Shown piece by piece: positions 61,641-64,000 of a DNA stretch of 64,000 bases (within the stretch, counting starts at the first letter, position 1; each line of letters starts with the position of its first letter). The DNA is from Isoetes taiwanensis (Eukaryota; Streptophyta; Lycopodiopsida; Isoetales; Isoetaceae): NCBI GenBank assembly GCA_021234155.1, contig JAJEKV010000660.1:1-64000 (forward strand). The letters are read 5' to 3'. The notes under the pieces were generated by a model, which was not told where the DNA came from, did not search any database, and worked only from the letters and a program-made list of their open reading frames with translations. Both the position numbers and the translations under genes were made by a program.

Positions 61641-62770
61641 CTTATGCCTCATGATGCACTTAACACTAGAGTCGTCACATGATGAACCAGAAAAGGTGCA
61701 TTTGCACTGTTCGCGTTAAAATTCACATAAAATCAGGGGTTCAATAATCAGTCAAACCCTTCTTATATGTTAATATATGGCAGTCATGTTGCATGGGAAA
61801 AATACCTAAAAATCTATTGGTCCCCATTCATGAGAGTTACACTTAGGTAAACCCAAGGGGGTCAAGTCTGTTTCGCTACATGTTTAGATAAAGTAAAACT
61901 GTCTCGGTAAGACAATTTTTATGATTTTTTCATTATTTTTGTATTTTTCTACACGAGTTAGAGAGTAAGACACAAAAAGCGCACCTCAATCCGAGGTCCG
62001 AGAAGGGAGATAGGGTTGTTTGAACATGGCGGGGTCAAAGCTGCTGCTTGTCTTACGTGAACCAATCTTGGTTTCGTAAATTTGTTCCCCAAATCAAATC
62101 TCTAACTTTTGTAGGAAAATGAATTTTGACCCAAAATTTTGAATATAAGTATTAGACAACTTGCTTTATCTAAGAAAAATGTCCATTAGCCTTGATGATG
62201 AGGTTTTGATTTTCTTTTATTTTTTCAATTACAAGTGAATGATAACTTATGTCTATATAGGAGTAAAATGATTCAAAGTCATCCGCAAAAAAATCACATT
62301 ATGAAAGGTTACCACGATATGGAATCACCCCAAAACAAACCGTCAAAAAGCATAGCGTTTGTTTTCAAGAAATCAAGAAAGGTTCGTATTACCTGAGACC
62401 ATTACCGGTCCACCTTCTTTTTAAAATTAAGAACTCCCTCATGTTAATCAATTTCAGTTGCAATTGCGGGATATAAGCACCTCATGAGCTACTCTATTCA
62501 TTGAAAATAATCAATGCTCCTGATCTTGAGGTTTAGGATAAACTTTCTAGTGTTCATTCCAAGTTATCTCGTTAGAGCACGCTGCTCCATGGATTTCATA
62601 AACCTATGTATTGAATGGTGAACTCAAAACTTGTATTTTTATCTTCTCAAGTTGTGGAAGCAATGCAAAAGAATGAAAAACAAATATAAAAGCTAGAACT
62701 ATGAAAAATAAAGATAGATCGCTATGTTCGTTTCCCATAACCCGATTGGGTTTCCGTGGACATTAAAATT
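61641..62770. other. Unassigned AT-rich sequence
   Basis: No ORF longer than chance, no recognisable RNA gene, and no element end found. Confidence 0.4.
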
Positions 62771-62799
62771 TTCTTCCTTCCTTCCTTCCTTCCTTCCAT
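62771..62799. repeat. (TTCC)n microsatellite
   Basis: Six to seven consecutive TTCC units. Confidence 0.93.
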
Positions 62800-63060
62800 T
62801 CTTTGGTCCACATGGCTTATGATCATTCAAGAAGCCAAAACATCCTCATCTTAATTAGTTGGTTGCTAGAATTGCATTATTTAATGGTAAAGTTGAAGCA
62901 CAAGCAAACTGAACCTATATGAATCTCCACTCACCCTTCCAAAAATTATGTTAGAGAAGGTAGAAAATCGCCATATCATTGTATAAATGACAAATGAACA
63001 ATAAATAAAATTGGTAATCATAATTAGAGAGATTTAATTCTATACCCAATTCGTTAATTG

Positions 63061-63575
63061 TGGACCATAATGGTCCATGCCCATTTATATTCAAATCTTA
63101 CATATAGTAGTATATTATTTTTAACATCAAATTGGAGATCTATGTTGCCAATGAAGCTTGAACCCATAAAAATTATAGTCTATCATGAAAGACAAGCTAA
63201 AGTTACTATTATTGTACCTAAAGTAGGAACTCTTAAGCAGCAAACACGTGTACTAAGTTTATGATAGTAAAAAATAAGAAGATTTCATCGTGTGTTTTGC
63301 ACTAAGACGATACAAACTATATTTTAAACTTCTATCACATGTTTCGTCAATCATGAGTTGAAAAAGAATGCTATCTTGCTTTAAAATATGGCAAGCCTAA
63401 GTACAAACCAGAAATGGTCCATGTCTATTTTAAATCAAATCTTGTACATAATATGTTACTTTAACATGAAATTCAAGATCTATGTTGCCAAGGAAGGGTG
63501 ACATTCATAAAAAATATTGCCTACCATAAAAGATGAGTTTTTTGTATTATTACCTTAGCTAAACTCTAATTTTGT
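63061..63575. repeat. Direct duplication of about 165 bp (63061-63230 and 63404-63575)
   Basis: The two copies share 'atggtccatg', 'tcaaatctt', 'gatctatgttgcca' and 'ataaaaa' in order, with about 343 bp between corresponding points. Noncoding. The rest of the window to 64000 shows no gene. Confidence 0.7.
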
Positions 63576-64000
63576 GTAGTGGCAACCACTTCTAAATGTA
63601 AAGAATACATGGTTATTCACCATATTTAAGTTCATAAAATTCTTTATTATGAATGTATGAGTGGAATGAATGGAGTGCATCATTTATTGCCCTTAGAAAG
63701 CTTATATATGAGTTTAGTTAAACCACGTTAGTTTTATTTTTGTCCTGGATTCTGTATCGAATCTTCTTTAGTGAAAATTGAGATCAACATGACTTATAAA
63801 CATTTCAAAAAATTATTGGACTATAGCTCTTAGAGTTGACAACTTATGGCCGCAAGTCTTACGTCAAAATTTGTTATAGTAAAGGAGAAACAATTCATAA
63901 CCTCAAACAGCTTTTTAAAGCTAAAAATGGTTTGACGACTTCATATAAAGCCATCTAATAGCAACGAAACATGAAAACATGCAAATCAACATGTTTTATC

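Overview
This is a stretch of plant nuclear DNA, almost certainly from a flowering plant. Evidence for this is the set of transposon families (L1-type LINEs, a chromodomain-bearing Gypsy element, a CACTA element, gene-capturing Helitrons, a TRIM), the GT-AG introns, and fragments of plant gene families (PPR, RLCK-VII kinase, ILR3-type bHLH, ABCC transporter). I cannot name the species. The window is intergenic, repeat-rich sequence with one gene that looks intact.

Layout. 1-3.1 kb: remnant of a LINE ORF1 (minus strand), then unassigned sequence. 3.155-5.413 kb: an intact eight-exon short-chain dehydrogenase of the TIC32/retinol-dehydrogenase-like group (332 residues). Only 33 bp after its stop codon begins the 3' end of a minus-strand Helitron (5.447 to about 16.08 kb). 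That Helitron carries fragments of an unidentified gene and was split by a 6.19-kb CACTA transposon (8,746-14,935, TSD ATA). 16.35-20.18 kb: a 3.8-kb block bounded by a perfect 29-bp inverted repeat. It holds a purine-rich minisatellite, a second minisatellite and an array of hairpin-forming repeats. 20.62-23.25 kb: a small LTR retrotransposon with no visible pol (TSD TTCAG). 25.0-26.46 kb: a broken PPR gene interrupted by a 5'-truncated LINE, followed by an ABCC-transporter fragment. 26.94 to about 31.77 kb: a second minus-strand Helitron with part of an aminotransferase. 31.98-32.46 kb: a probable Copia-type LTR with primer-binding site. 33.83-34.14 kb: a 316-bp TRIM. 34.14-38.09 kb: a degraded L1-type LINE (minus). 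39.105-44.578 kb: a third Helitron (plus strand) with exons of an RLCK kinase and a bHLH factor. 47.365-60.504 kb: a 13.1-kb Gypsy chromovirus (minus, TSD GCTGA) inserted inside what looks like an older small LTR element. 60.9-61.6 kb: remains of another Gypsy pol region. 61.7-64 kb: AT-rich sequence with a duplicated segment and no gene I can support.

How it fits together. The transposon parts do not form a working pathway. The recoverable story is nesting: CACTA inside a Helitron, Gypsy inside an older LTR element, LINE inside a PPR pseudogene. Gene capture also recurs: all three Helitrons share the same kind of 3' hairpin (GCCCGGC/GCCCAGC stem followed by CTAG|T), and each carries gene pieces in its own transcription direction without any RepHel transposase I can see. 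Coordinates of element ends are firm where I quote target-site duplications and approximate where I say so. All family assignments are from reading motifs by eye; no database search was run.
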